Below are positions 51,201 to 60,630 of a stretch of DNA of 64,000 nucleotides, piece after piece. The notes under the pieces were generated by a model. The model ran no database searches, was not told where the DNA came from, and saw nothing but the letters and a program-made list of their open reading frames with translations. The stretch is taken from positions 9,062,243 to 9,126,242 of the forward strand of contig CP093829.1 of assembly GCA_033063855.1 (NCBI GenBank), written 5' to 3'. The DNA comes from Smittia aterrima (taxonomy: Eukaryota > Arthropoda > Insecta > Diptera > Chironomidae). Within the stretch, counting starts at the first letter, position 1. Every line of letters begins with the position of its first letter. Position numbers and translations under genes: made by a program.

Positions 51201-53041
51201 ATATGACGAGGATGGTTGCATAGTCGAGGTCAGCAATTGACTTTTCTTTCCCGCTTCGTTTCTATTTAATCTTCGATTGGCTTTTGGGTTTTCTTTCTCT
51301 AACAAAAATCGATTTCTTGTTGATAACATTCATTTTTAATAATCTAACAAACGCTTTCGACTTCGATTGACAATCTTAACGCCATAATGTGTATTTTTCT
51401 AATGCGCTACGCAGTCATCGTAATCGATTCATTCTAATTAAGTTATTCATCATCATCATGCTCATTTTGCTTATTGATTGTTAACTTGTCAAGAGATCAA
51501 TGAAATTCTAAAATCAAAATCTTCTTTTAGATTGTCAACACATTCGAGAACTTGAGTATTCCGTCGTCAGTTCAGCAACCTGGAGCGAAACCGTCATTCC
51601 AACTGCAACAGCCGACAACTTCATCGTCTTCGCAACAGCAGCAGCAGCATCATTTGCCAATTGTGTTGCCATCGCATAATGTCGATCAACAGCAACTTCA
51701 ACAAAACCTGAATAACCGTCAACATCGTCAGAATATGCCTCGCGGTCTTCAATACCGTGACAGTGCTTATGAGTCGCGACGTCACTCACAGTCGATGGTG
51801 ATGAATCTTGAAAGCTTCCGACTGATGAGCGTGCTGGGTCGCGGACATTTTGGTAAAGTCATCTTGTCGCAATATCGAAACACTGGAGAATACTTTGCAA
51901 TCAAGGCGCTCAAGAAAGGCGACATCATCGCAAGAGACGAAATCGAATCATTGCTCAGCGAAAAGAGAATTTTCGAAGTCGCAAACACAATGCGACATCC
52001 ATTCCTGGTCAACTTGTTTGCATGTTTCCAAACGGAGGTTTGTTATTAAATTGAAAATTAAATTTTAATTTTATTGATGATTCGATTTTTGTTTCTTTAG
52101 CAACACGTTTGCTTTGTCATGGAATACGCAGCTGGTGGTGATCTCATGATGCATATTCACACTGATGTGTTCAGCGAACCTCGTGCCGTCTTTTATGCGT
52201 CGTGTGTCGTTCTCGGTCTGCAATATCTTCACGAGAATAAAATTATTTATCGTGATTTGAAATTGGACAATTTACTGTTAGACACTGAAGGTAAATTTAT
52301 TTTGAAATTCATTTTTCAAATCTAAAATATTTCTTTGTTTTCTTAGGATACGTGAAAATTGCTGATTTTGGTTTGTGCAAGGAAGGAATGGGCTTTGGAG
52401 ATCGAACTGGAACGTTCTGTGGAACTCCAGAATTTTTAGCTCCTGAAGTTCTCACAGAAACTTCGTACACTCGCGCTGTTGATTGGTGGGGCTTAGGCGT
52501 TTTGATCTTTGAAATGCTTGTTGGAGAATCTCCTTTCCCTGGCGATGACGAAGAAGAAGTCTTTGACTCAATTGTTAATGACGAAGTTCGTTATCCAAGA
52601 TTTTTGTCATTAGAAGCAATCGCCATCATGCGAAGAGTAAGTTTAGCTTGGTGTTCAAAGATTTGAATCTTTATTGAAATATTTCTCTCTCTCACTTCAG
52701 CTTTTGCGTAAAAACCCTGAGCGACGATTGGGTTCATCGGAACGTGATGCCGAAGATGTAAAGAGACAAGCCTTCTACCGCGGAATCTCGTGGGAAGATC
52801 TGTTGCTAAGAAAAGTGAAGCCACCGTTTGTTCCAACAATTGTAAGACAACAATTTACTAAAATAATTTTCGGTATTAACTTCATTTTCATCAACAGCGT
52901 TCAATGGAAGACGTCTCGAATTTCGACGAAGAGTTTACATCTGAAAAACCACAATTGACTCCACCGAAAGAACCTCGACATCTAACAGACCAAGAGCAAG
53001 AGTATTTCAAGGATTTCACTTACATGGCTGACTGGTGCTAG
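42073..53041 (+). CDS. Pkn: protein kinase N (Rho/Rac effector AGC kinase)
   Basis: Common exons: 43668-43805, 43866-44034, 45411-45697, 45761-45937, 49556-49925, 49983-50758, 50917-51228, 51531-52037, 52101-52290, 52347-52636, 52701-52841, 52898-53041. Phases agree throughout; with the 42073 first exon the protein is 1,211 residues. Residues about 70-330 hold three HR1 coiled-coil repeats that bind Rho-GTP (IKEGAEKLREVAKDRR is HR1a). About 370-550 is a C2-like domain (KLEVRLMGCQDLLEDVPG, FSIDLDKSRELEIGVYWRDW). A PxxP segment (PAIPAKQKKPPAVPPK) and a Gln-rich linker follow. The kinase starts near 884: GRGHFGKV, AIKALKK, YRDLKLDN, ADFGLCK, activation loop GTFCGTPEF, APE. The C-terminus is FKDFTYMADWC. 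The protein acts in the cytoplasm downstream of Rho1/Rac and PDK1 in actin control (family knowledge). Oddities: a nested gene in the 3.6-kb intron, and threonine in the hydrophobic motif. Confidence 0.94.
44035..45410. other. Pkn intron
   Basis: 1.4-kb intron between HR1a and the next HR1 exon. Only short unrecognised frames were seen. Confidence 0.7.
46445..46573 (+). CDS. Pkn: candidate alternative terminal exon of Pkn (HR1-only isoform)
   Basis: After a good acceptor (TTTCTCCTCAG) a 42-codon frame runs in phase 0, matching the phase at which the upstream Pkn exon ends (45937, KKALQE). It starts SARTTLLSQLGSVSRLISAE, ends CQTCVKL, then TAA. An ATTAAA variant polyadenylation signal lies at 46638-46643, 65 bases past the stop. 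Use of this exon would give a protein with HR1 repeats but no C2-like or kinase domain. Alternatively it belongs to a 5' exon of the nested gene that starts at 46928, or it is a chance frame. No sequence similarity supports it. Confidence 0.32.
   Translation, partial: SARTTLLSQLGSVSRLISAELSGLIVSEETSSESKCQTCVKL
46928..49025 (+). CDS. nested five-exon gene inside a Pkn intron; serine-rich protein of unknown function
   Basis: Exons 46928-47152, 47213-47368, 47427-47651, 47713-47992 and 48052-49025 give 619 residues. All introns are short (59-61 bp) with proper GT/AG ends, and all phases agree. The whole gene lies in the same-strand Pkn intron 45938-49555. I do not recognise it. The N-terminal third is polar and Cys-dotted (KDVSCQTSDCEVIPIRKQD); the middle is Ser/Asn-rich and probably disordered. 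Residues about 450-500 include ESAWTELDVAIKSGNFITP, and about 515-530 EPTRDLLSQHKLMENFMFSR. The C-terminus has a compact CLCETCKRWVLERDQVHGRG segment with a CxCxxC cluster and ends TFWKRNNRYYV. No signal peptide or membrane segment is visible. Cytoplasmic scaffold or cytoskeletal roles are conceivable from composition only. It cannot be part of the Pkn frame because it ends with its own stop and polyA signal. Confidence 0.78.
49433..49438 (+). terminator. polyadenylation signal for the nested gene
   Basis: AATAAA about 410 bases past the stop at 49025 and 117 bases before the next Pkn exon, consistent with the nested transcript ending inside the host intron. Confidence 0.45.
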
Positions 53042-53375
53042 AACTCGCATCTCGATCGAAGGCAGCAAATGACTTAAAATTATTCGTTTTCAATAATATA
53101 AAAAAAGAAAGCTTAAGATGTTCAGCTGTTTATATTCAGCTAAAAGTAGAGCTGACCTTAAGCTTATTCAATTAGTTTTTAGTTTGCATTCTAATTTACA
53201 AAAACATCATCTTTAAAAAAAGTTAAGTTAGTGCCCGTAGGATTAAATGAATTTATAGCCGACCGAGTGTCAAAAGCGTTTTTTAAAATGGTGAAACCAA
53301 GTTCACACTTGCATTGAAATCAATTGTTCTCGTTTCCGCCCCCCAAGTAATAAAAAGTTTGCCTTGAAATTATTC
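53042..53375 (+). terminator. Pkn 3' UTR with polyadenylation signal
   Basis: AT-rich sequence after the Pkn stop. An AATAAA at 53349-53354 is the likely polyA signal, only ~20 bases before the first SUN duplication unit begins. The convergent SUN gene ends at 53630. Confidence 0.45.
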
Positions 53376-54656
53376 AGAAATCTTTGTTGTAGAAAATGAA
53401 AAGAAAAAGTGATAAAAAATGTTGTTCAGATGAAATGAGAAAACTGAGTGATCAGTTAATTTATTGAACGTTAGACAAACTTTGCTCCATAATCTTTAAC
53501 TTCTTCTGACAGTTGATTGAAAATGAAAATTACTTAACGCATAGTTGATGAATAAAGAAATTATTTTTTATGAACTATTCGATTGTTTTATTTATTTCCT
53601 TTTTAGGAACAGCATTAATTTTGAGTATTTTACTTTGACTTGAGGACAACTCCGTGAACTCTCAAACGATAAACGCAAGTCGAGATGGGATCGCCATTGT
53701 TCTCATGGAAATCAACTTTGATGTAACGATAAGCGATTGACGATTTCGTCTTGAATTTGAATGTTTCGATGGAAGATTTGTTGGCGTTGAAGATGAACGT
53801 TCCAAAGTGAAATGGCTCCTCGTGTTCTGAGTTCATTCCCTGAAAAAAATATTTTGTTTCATAGAAATCAATGAAAAACTTTAAATTAAATTTTAATTAC
53901 AGAAACCGAGAAGGTTTTTGGAGCTTCAGTGACTTCGCCTGTTGGAGACAACTTCTTCGTAATGTGTTCGATCGTCACTGATTCGAGCACAGCTTCATTT
54001 GCTAGTCGAATGAAAATCGTAGCATTATTACTTTTAAAACGAAAGCACTCGCCAGGTTGCATAGAAGGTTCGATCATCTTCTCAGGTCCGTTCACTTTGT
54101 TTGGACAGCCAATCAATTTCCAGAAAAAGTTGCAACCGTAAACGAATTTCGTGTTAGAGCCAATGCCAGCGATTTTTCCTCCAATGCTTGACAAAGCTAA
54201 ATCAGCTTTTCCAGTTTTGTCAATGTCGAAATTTTTCAACATTTCAATCTGATCGTTAAGCTTTTCCGATTTCATCAACCTCTCTTCTGCTTGTGGCAAG
54301 TCTTCGTCAGAGAATTTCTTGATTTTTTCCATCATCGTTTTCAAAGCTGACATGTCAGTGAACACAGCTGGGTCAAACTCAGTGTACAACTTTGAGATAG
54401 AATTACGAATCTTCTTGATTTCTTCAGACTGATTCATTTCATGTCTTCTAAAGTAACAAGCGATGACGATCACAATCAGCATCACAATTGTTCTATTCTG
54501 AACACCAGCGATGGATCTTTGCATTCGCTTTATATTCTCGGTGATCTGATTTGCGTTCATTTTTCTCGACTTATTGAAATAAACTAAAGAAAGAAAATGA
54601 GAAGAAAAACTTGAAAGCTCACTGAGATCAACGAAAGTTGAGATTGAAATTCGTTA
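53376..54656. repeat. tandem duplication unit, copy 1 (1281 bp)
   Basis: Starts at AGAAATCTTTGTTGTAG and ends at GAGATTGAAATTCGT; the same ends bound the second unit. It contains a complete SUN-domain gene with its 3' flank and ~95 bp upstream of the start codon. Flanks match copy 2 almost base for base (roughly 97-99% by eye), whereas part of the coding region does not. Confidence 0.9.
53630..54560 (-). CDS. short SUN-domain membrane protein, copy 1 (SPAG4-like)
   Basis: Two exons, 53901-54560 and 53630-53839, give 289 residues. Layout: residues 1-23 a short basic N-terminus; about 24-37 one membrane segment (TIVMLIVIVIACYF); about 41-112 a coiled coil; about 120-289 a SUN domain. SUN signatures include LALSSIGGKIAG, EPSMQPGECFRFK (human SUN2 QPDVHPGNCWAF), VTIEHITKKLSPTGEVTEAP (human VTLEHVPKALSPNSTISSAP), GTFIFNANKSSIETFKFK, and STCVYRLRVHG (human YTCIYRFRVHG). 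SUN proteins sit in the inner nuclear membrane and bind KASH proteins to form LINC complexes. The short length and single membrane segment resemble the SPAG4/SUN3/SUN5 class, often sperm-specific (family knowledge). The start MNANQI is shared by both copies. Confidence 0.87.
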
Positions 54657-54984
54657 CAAGTGGCAGTTCGTAGGGTTTTTGTAGGGTTTTTCATCCGTTG
54701 GACTAGTTTCAATTTTACTGAAAGGGAACAAAGTTCAACGTTAAGAAATGTGAACAAATCGACAAAGTTTGAAAAATTTGTGTTAAGCTCACCAGACTCC
54801 AGCCTCGTGGGCCCGAACCACTTGAGCTATCAAGTCCATCAATAGAGGTTTTTGTCTCATCCATAAATAGAACTAAATAGCATAAACCGGAAGTAGCTAG
54901 CTGCTTCTGTTCTCGACAAAATCGAGTTACAAGCAAAAATCTACTTTTTGTATGGAGTTTCCTGGTTTTGGCCTCGTGGACTAG
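54657..54984. other. unique spacer between the SUN duplication units
   Basis: 328 bp present only between the two units. It contains a short direct repeat GCCTCGTGG (near 54803 and again near 54971) and a small hairpin-like CTCGA...TCGAG near 54912-54928. No gene or known element was recognised. It may be filler from the duplication event or a remnant of a mobile element. Confidence 0.45.
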
Positions 54985-56038
54985 AGAAATCTTTGTTGTA
55001 GAAAATGAAAAGAAAAAGTTATAAAAATGTTGTTCAGATGAAATGAGAAAACTGAGTGATCAGTTAATTTATTGAACGTTAGACAAACTTTGCTCCATAA
55101 TCTTTAACTTCTTCTGACAGTTGATTGAAAATGAAAATTACTCAACGCATAGTTGATGAATAAAGAAATTATTTTTTATGAACTATTCGATTGTTTTATT
55201 TATTTCCTTTTTAGGAACAGCAATAATTTTGAGTATTTTACTTTGACTTGAGGACAACTCCGTGAACTCTCAAACGATAAACGCAAGTCGAGTTGGGATC
55301 GCCATTGTTCTCATGGAAATCAACTTTGATATATCGAAAAGCGATTGACGATTTCGTCTTGAATTTAAATGTTTCGATGGAAGATTTGTTGGCGTTGAAG
55401 ATGAACGTTCCAAAGTGAAATGGCTCTTCGAGTTCTGAGTTCATTCCCTGAAAAATATTTTCTTTCATAGAAATCAATGAAAAACTTTAAATTAAATTTT
55501 AATTACAGAAACCGAGAAGGTTTTTGGAGCTTCAGTGACTTCGCCTGTTGGAGATAACTTCTTCGTAATGTGTTCGATCGTCACTGATTCTAGCACAGCT
55601 TCATTTGAAAGTCGAATAAAAATCGTTGAATTATTCCAGATGAAGTTGCAATCGTGAACGAATTTCGTGTTAGAGCCACTTCCAGCGATTTTTCCTCCAA
55701 TGCTTGACAAAGCTAAATCAGCTTTTCCAGTTTTGTCAATGTCGAAATTATTTTTCAGCGTTTCAATCTCAGTGTACAACTTTGAGATTAATTTGTGAAC
55801 ATCCTTAATATCATCAGATTGACCAATATAATAATTCATTATTTGTGTTTTACAGTAATAATCGATGGCGAACAGAATCAGCATCGAGATTATTGAACCT
55901 ATTTTCATTCGCTTCATTTTTTTGATGATCTGATTTGCGTTCATTTTTCTTGACTTATTGAAATAAACTAAAGAAAGAAAATGAGAAGAAAAACTTGAAA
56001 GCTCACTGAGATCAACGAAAGTTGAGATTGAAATTCGT
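54985..56038. repeat. tandem duplication unit, copy 2 (1054 bp)
   Basis: Direct repeat of 53376-54656, 227 bp shorter. The loss is mostly explained by two in-frame gaps in the gene, about 44 codons of coiled coil and 30 codons of SUN domain. The right boundary is abrupt at 56038, after which the sequence differs completely from the flank of copy 1. Confidence 0.9.
55238..55944 (-). CDS. shortened SUN-domain protein, copy 2
   Basis: Exons 55507-55944 and 55238-55447 give 215 residues, intact with no stop or frameshift. It starts at the same MNANQI as copy 1, has a diverged membrane segment (IISMLILFAIDYYCK), a short coiled coil, then NFDIDKTGKADLALSSIGGK as in copy 1. Compared with copy 1 it lacks residues about 148-177, the stretch from the conserved Trp through the PGECF motif, a core part of the SUN fold adjoining the KASH-binding lid. 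The second exon is nearly identical to copy 1, with changes such as Tyr to Phe and Ile to Asn. It may be a new function, a decoy subunit or a gene on its way to decay. An ORF extending upstream of MNANQI (to 56043) reads through the 5' UTR and is not favoured. Confidence 0.75.
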
Positions 56039-56225
56039 ATCAAATCCCTTGCCCCGCAAATTCAAAAAATACTTGAAGCGAGAGTCATTCATGAATTAGG
56101 TCCCAATTTAGAAGCAAAATGACATCTGAGAAATGTCAGGAGATCTCTTCACTTCGATTTCCTTCAATTTATATTCAAATCCTTTAATCCTCGCAATCAC
56201 AATATTCAATCTCTTCCTTTCGTAA

Positions 56226-56474
56226 CTTACAAATCTGCCCCAGTTTAAAGAAGCGAAAGAAAGAAGCGAACTGTGGCTCGAAAAATATATTCAGAAATTA
56301 GCAAATATTGAATTAATAAGTGATCCAATTAATCAATCAGTAATCCCATACAGTCGTTCGTCTATTCGACAAAACGCAGACCAATTAGCAATTGAAATTC
56401 CGCTTTTGATTCGAAGTAAAAATTCTTTGTTGTTGACCTATTCGGGCAAGATTTTAATCTGCGGGATAAAGTGA
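56226..56474 (+). pseudogene. coding-like fragment without a start codon, next to the SUN duplication edge
   Basis: An open stretch with no ATG at its head, running from about 56226 to a TGA at 56472-56474. It reads like protein: FKEAKERSELWLEKYIQKLA, then INQSVIPYSRSSIRQNADQL and SLLLTYSGKILICGIK. Just upstream, from exactly the duplication edge at 56039, another frame reads KSLAPQIQKILEARVIHELG to a TGA at 56120-56122; read past that stop, the same frame stays open to a TAA at 56246. The pieces could be a broken gene or element interrupted by the duplication, or exons of a gene I cannot join. Identity unknown. Confidence 0.3.
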
Positions 56475-58007
56475 AAAAAGTTTTCTTCGCCGTTCTTCAA
56501 ATAAGTTTTTGCGTTCATCTCTGGTGCTACAATCAACAAAGCTGGATTTCTCGAGTTTAAAAGATGGATTTCTTGAATTTGTTGGAGGGTAAGTAAAAAT
56601 ATTGATTGGAGATAATTTTGCGAGTAATTTTTCGAGAGATTCTGGGTTCATTGGGAAAGTGATGTGATGGTCTCTCATGAGAAGATGATTGTGATGGCAA
56701 CTCGTTCGTTGATTAAAGATGTTGTGCTTTGAAAACAAATCATGATATCAAATCGGTTACATCATTCTCGAATCTCTTAATTTCGCAAATCACAGCGAGA
56801 TCAAATGTATCATCGAATTGAATGGGTAAATAGCATCAGCCTAGAAGTATTCGTGTGCGGCTCGCTGAGAACGTGAACCGCATCGAGAGAAATTGTGCTT
56901 AAATCGATTTAATTTTTTTTCATGACGAATTTCCCTTTTGAATTTCCTTTCTCACTCTTCGTCGCGCTGAGGAAAACGAAGAAAGAAAAATTCGAATTTC
57001 ACCCACTGCTACGCTCCATCTCTCTCCCACAATAACATCGTGTGTTGTTTTTCTTTCCACGCCATACACATTTTCCACTTTCTTTTCGGTCGACACAAAG
57101 CGCCAGCGACGTCGGAGTTTTTATTTCTCTCCTTCCTAAGTCTTCCGAGATGGAACCGAAATGCAAAGAGAATGGAAAACTCTGTTATTGATTTTCCCAA
57201 CGTGATTCTTTTTCCACATCGCACGACATTTCAAGGGCTTTCACTGACACTCACATACGATGGGTCGATGGTTGGAAATGTTTTCTTTCGAGGACTTTTG
57301 CTGCTGCAGCCGAAGCATTTCAACTCGTTCACTGTAAGCCCAGCTTCGTTGAAAAAGAAACGTTGAATCATCTGATTCGCTTCTTAGTCTGAGTGCGAAA
57401 CGATTTTTTATAGATTTTCTTCGTTAATCGAATAAGTCGTTTGCCCGTGCGAGTTCGTTTCAAAGAGTTGTGCGATGTGGACGCCCAGTATTCTAACAAA
57501 CCTAATTAGTCCTAAAACTTCATCAGCTGGAACGTCAGCTGCTGGTTCAGTCAAATATTCAGCGATATCCGGTGATGTCAAAGCGCATTTGTCGCGAGTC
57601 ATTTATCTGCCTTTGGATCTTGATGAAACTATAAATTGCTTTTGTCGGTGAGTGCTGAGAAGATTTTAATGAGCTCTGGATGCTTAACGTTAATGTCTTC
57701 ACTTATACAAAGTGTGAAAGGTCAAGAACGTTGTTTTCATGTTAAAAAGAAATTCTTTGTGAGCAGATAAATACTTTGACTTCGATAGAATTGCAGATGT
57801 TTATTGATTTAAGTTGCTACTACAGATAAAGTTCGAAAGAAATTTAAAACGTGAATAGGAAGGGAGAAAAGATGAGAATTTGTTGAAGTAGAAAAGTTAC
57901 TTTGAAAGTAATTTCATCCGAGCTTCGTGTCTTGGTTTAATTATTCAGAAACTCCTAAAGATATATAAAATTATCCTTGAACTTTTACTGCTGGGAAGAT
58001 TCTGTAT
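56475..58007. other. region without a confident gene
   Basis: Contains a minus-strand frame at 56454-56738 and a 64-residue ATG-started minus-strand frame at 57408-57602 (motif VLGLIRFVRILGVHIAQLFE). The latter is overlapped by a 58-codon plus-strand frame ending near a GTGAGT. Neither is recognised; coding status is undecided. Confidence 0.35.
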
Positions 58008-58375
58008 TCATCGTCTGCCAGAAGCTGCTGCTGCTTCTGCGGGAGCTGGTGCTGGGTTTATTGTCTGGGTAATGGAAGAAGTCATAGGACCACTTCCTGT
58101 TCCTGCATTTAGAATCGCGTTCGAATTGTTTAAGCCACTAACACTCATCATGATAGTCGATCCAGGTGTTGAGTTGCTCGAACCTGCTGATTGTGATGAA
58201 AAGATGAATCCATTTTGCAAGAACGGAGTTAGAAATTGCCAGAGAACTGCGTCGACTCCGTTGGACTGAAATTTAACGGTCACATCAAATTCTTAACAAT
58301 CTTGATGGTCATAGTTCTTCTTACCTGAACCGCAAGACCAACAACGAGGAATGTGAAGAAAACTTGGAGCTTCAT
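58008..58375 (-). CDS. small predicted secreted protein, Ser/Gly/Ala-rich
   Basis: Exon 1 (58325-58375) encodes MKLQVFFTFLVVGLAVQ, a typical signal peptide. A 59-bp intron with GT/AG ends follows, then exon 2 (58008-58265) in phase 0: 102 residues in all. The mature part begins SNGVDAVLWQFLTPFLQNGF, then turns into low-complexity Ser, Asn, Gly and Thr and a tail APAPAEAAAASGRR. No cysteines and no known domain are visible. A TATA box and initiator sit upstream. Composition suggests an extracellular, cuticle-associated, salivary or antimicrobial-type peptide, but no function can be assigned. The dibasic C-terminus is notable. Confidence 0.62.
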
Positions 58376-58410
58376 GTCAATTGCTTTAATTGGATTAGTT
58401 GCGAACTTGA

Positions 58411-58447
58411 TCTGATAATCTTCATCTAAATGCTGCAGCCTTTTATA
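58411..58447 (-). promoter_or_regulatory. TATA box and initiator of the small secreted-protein gene
   Basis: On the minus strand TATAAAA (58441-58447) is followed about 31 bases downstream by ATCAGATC, close to the arthropod initiator TCAGT. The implied 5' UTR is about 38 nt before the ATG at 58375. Confidence 0.5.
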
Positions 58448-60145
58448 TCATTCTGCGGCTGTTCACCTAAGCAATTCGTTATTGATTCAAATGGCAAACG
58501 ATTTCCCGACTTCGGCGACAACTGGGAACAGAGCCACATGTTTAATTATGCAAATAAATAAAAGGCTTGTGAAATGCGAGAGCCTGTGCTTGAGTCAGGT
58601 GGATTTCCCAACGCTTCATTAAGTTTTTATCTCGCTGGGAAATTTCCAAGGTCGGAAGAATGAACGCGGATTACGCAAGGAGAAGTCAAAGAGCGGAAAA
58701 TATTTTTCATGATGAAAGAACGAAAGAAATGTGCACTGAACTTAGAACGAGCATGCTGAGAGACAATTTGCTGAGTTTGCCCTTTTCTACCTGCTCACTT
58801 CTTCTATCTTTCGTTCAAATTGCAATTATGCAGATGCTTACCGAGAACTTTTTTTTCTGATTTCTGTTTTTCGTCTCGAGAGAATGTTTTGCAAAGTATT
58901 TTCTCTCATAGTGTGCATTGCTTTGTCAGATCTGGAAACTGTAACATGTTGCAATGTTTACGTTCGATTTCAGTTTCCTCTCTCTCGTTCAAGCAATCTT
59001 TGTGTGTCATCAGGCGCAAAGCTGTCGCTGGCTCGAAAGTCATTAAGCTTGATTGAATTTCTCGGAGGGAGGCACCTCAACTTTTACCGCTAGATTAGTC
59101 ATTCCCACCGTGTAACTCGATCCCTCACGTCGTATTTGATTTGACGTGTATGTGTCATTGTTTTCTTTTTCACGGTTCCTTTTAGGAAACGTTTGTTACG
59201 TCGTCGAGACAGATCAGGAAGGAAGACCTGAAGTTTGCTTTTCGATGTCGCGTCAGACTGGATTACAAATGACACAGCTCATGCTTAAAAAATCTTCCTT
59301 TCCTATCCTCAGATTCTGTTTTCTTTTCAAGGAAGGAATTCTCCCCTCGTTTCTTTTATTGCGCTTCTAATTTATTGACCTGATACGTTGTTCGTTGCCC
59401 ATCCGTACAGGTAATGAATGCTTGATTTTTAAAACAAAAACAGAAAAAGCGGAAAGAACATGAAAGTGATGATTTTGAGCTTCGATACTTGTTGGCGGGA
59501 TTACACCTTCGGAACTGATCGGTTCTGCTTTAATCTCCAACGTGAAATTAGTCGAAGGAATGTATTTTTATCGTCTACGAGGGTGGGCGATGGTTGTTTG
59601 TTGTTATAAGGGAAAGTTGAGGGTGAAGACTTATGCTCGGGCTGGAGATCTCTCAGGTACAAATAATTAAATCAGCAAAGAAAGTTTAATTTAATGGAAA
59701 ATATTCGGATAGAGTTCAGATGATTTAATCATTACTTAAAGTCAATTAAATTTCATCGAGTTTGGGTTGAAAGATTTGAATAATTCAGACCGACATTTTC
59801 CCTGAGGTTTTGTATTCGCTGAGACAAAGGAAAGATTTGCTATTGTGTAAGAATATTGATTAACAACGAGATTAAGGCAAATGACACCATCTCAACCGCG
59901 ATCAAACGAAAATTCTGCTACGGCAAATAGAAAACAAAAGAAGATTCAGACAAGAGACGACGCTAAAATCTGTAATAAGCGAACGGAGATTTATTGAAAT
60001 TGGCCCGCTTTTCTTTTCAATTGCGAAAGAAGCGAAATTGAACAAATAAACAATTTCCAACGTGATCCAAAGGCTATGAACGGTTTTTTCTTTCTTTCTT
60101 CTTTACATCGGAGGTGCAAGAAAATTGCTGAATCGGAGAGCAAAC
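58448..60145. other. region without a recognisable gene
   Basis: AT-rich sequence upstream of the secreted-protein gene. Short frames on the plus strand (58660-59370) carry no recognisable domain. No RNA gene or repeat was seen. Confidence 0.45.
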
Positions 60146-60630
60146 ATGTTGCTTCAATTATTCACAGTTTTAATATTTTGTTGGAGCTCAAACTTGTTCG
60201 TTTGTGTTGGAGCTTGGTTCATCCTGAAAATTCCCATTAACGAAATGAATCCTCAGTGGTTTGGTTTCATTATCGTCTCATCTTCTTCAACATCGTAAGA
60301 ACATCGTCATGTGATGTACAAAAAGAACAAGAAATCGAGAAACTGAATAAAGAACTAAAGATGAAAGAGAAGTTGGTGGTGAGTGAGAAGGAGAGAACGT
60401 TGAATGTTTGCGATCGATGTTTTAATGTTTTTGACTTGGCTGCTCGAACTCGAGCGAAGCAAAACCGCTCAGTCACAAAAAATCATTCAACGCGCGAACA
60501 CAGAGTGTCCGGAATTACTTTTTATTTCTGTACTGAGCCTCAACACGGCCATGAGCTGAAACTGCTGCTGCTGTTTGTGTTAATTTGCTGTGCTTTTTTA
60601 AGTTTTATTTCGGTTTTGATTGCAAATTAG
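60146..60630 (+). CDS. candidate small membrane/secreted ORF and overlapping coding-like frame (unknown)
   Basis: Two overlapping frames. The first (60146-60298) is a 50-residue ATG-started ORF with a hydrophobic N-terminus, MLLQLFTVLIFCWSSNLFVC. The second, in another frame up to the TAG at 60628-60630, has no early ATG (first at 60361). It reads like coding sequence: a coiled-coil EQEIEKLNKELKMKEKLVVS, a CDRC pair, and a hydrophobic tail LLLLFVLICCAFLSFISVLI. The two could be exons of one gene with an unresolved junction, since a CCTCAG acceptor precedes the second frame at 60255, or both could be chance. Function unknown. Confidence 0.25.

Noticed and set aside
55945..56043. N-terminal extension of SUN copy 2 upstream of MNANQI
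   Set aside because: The same DNA in copy 1 is 5' UTR without a matching ATG, and the extension would cross the duplication boundary.
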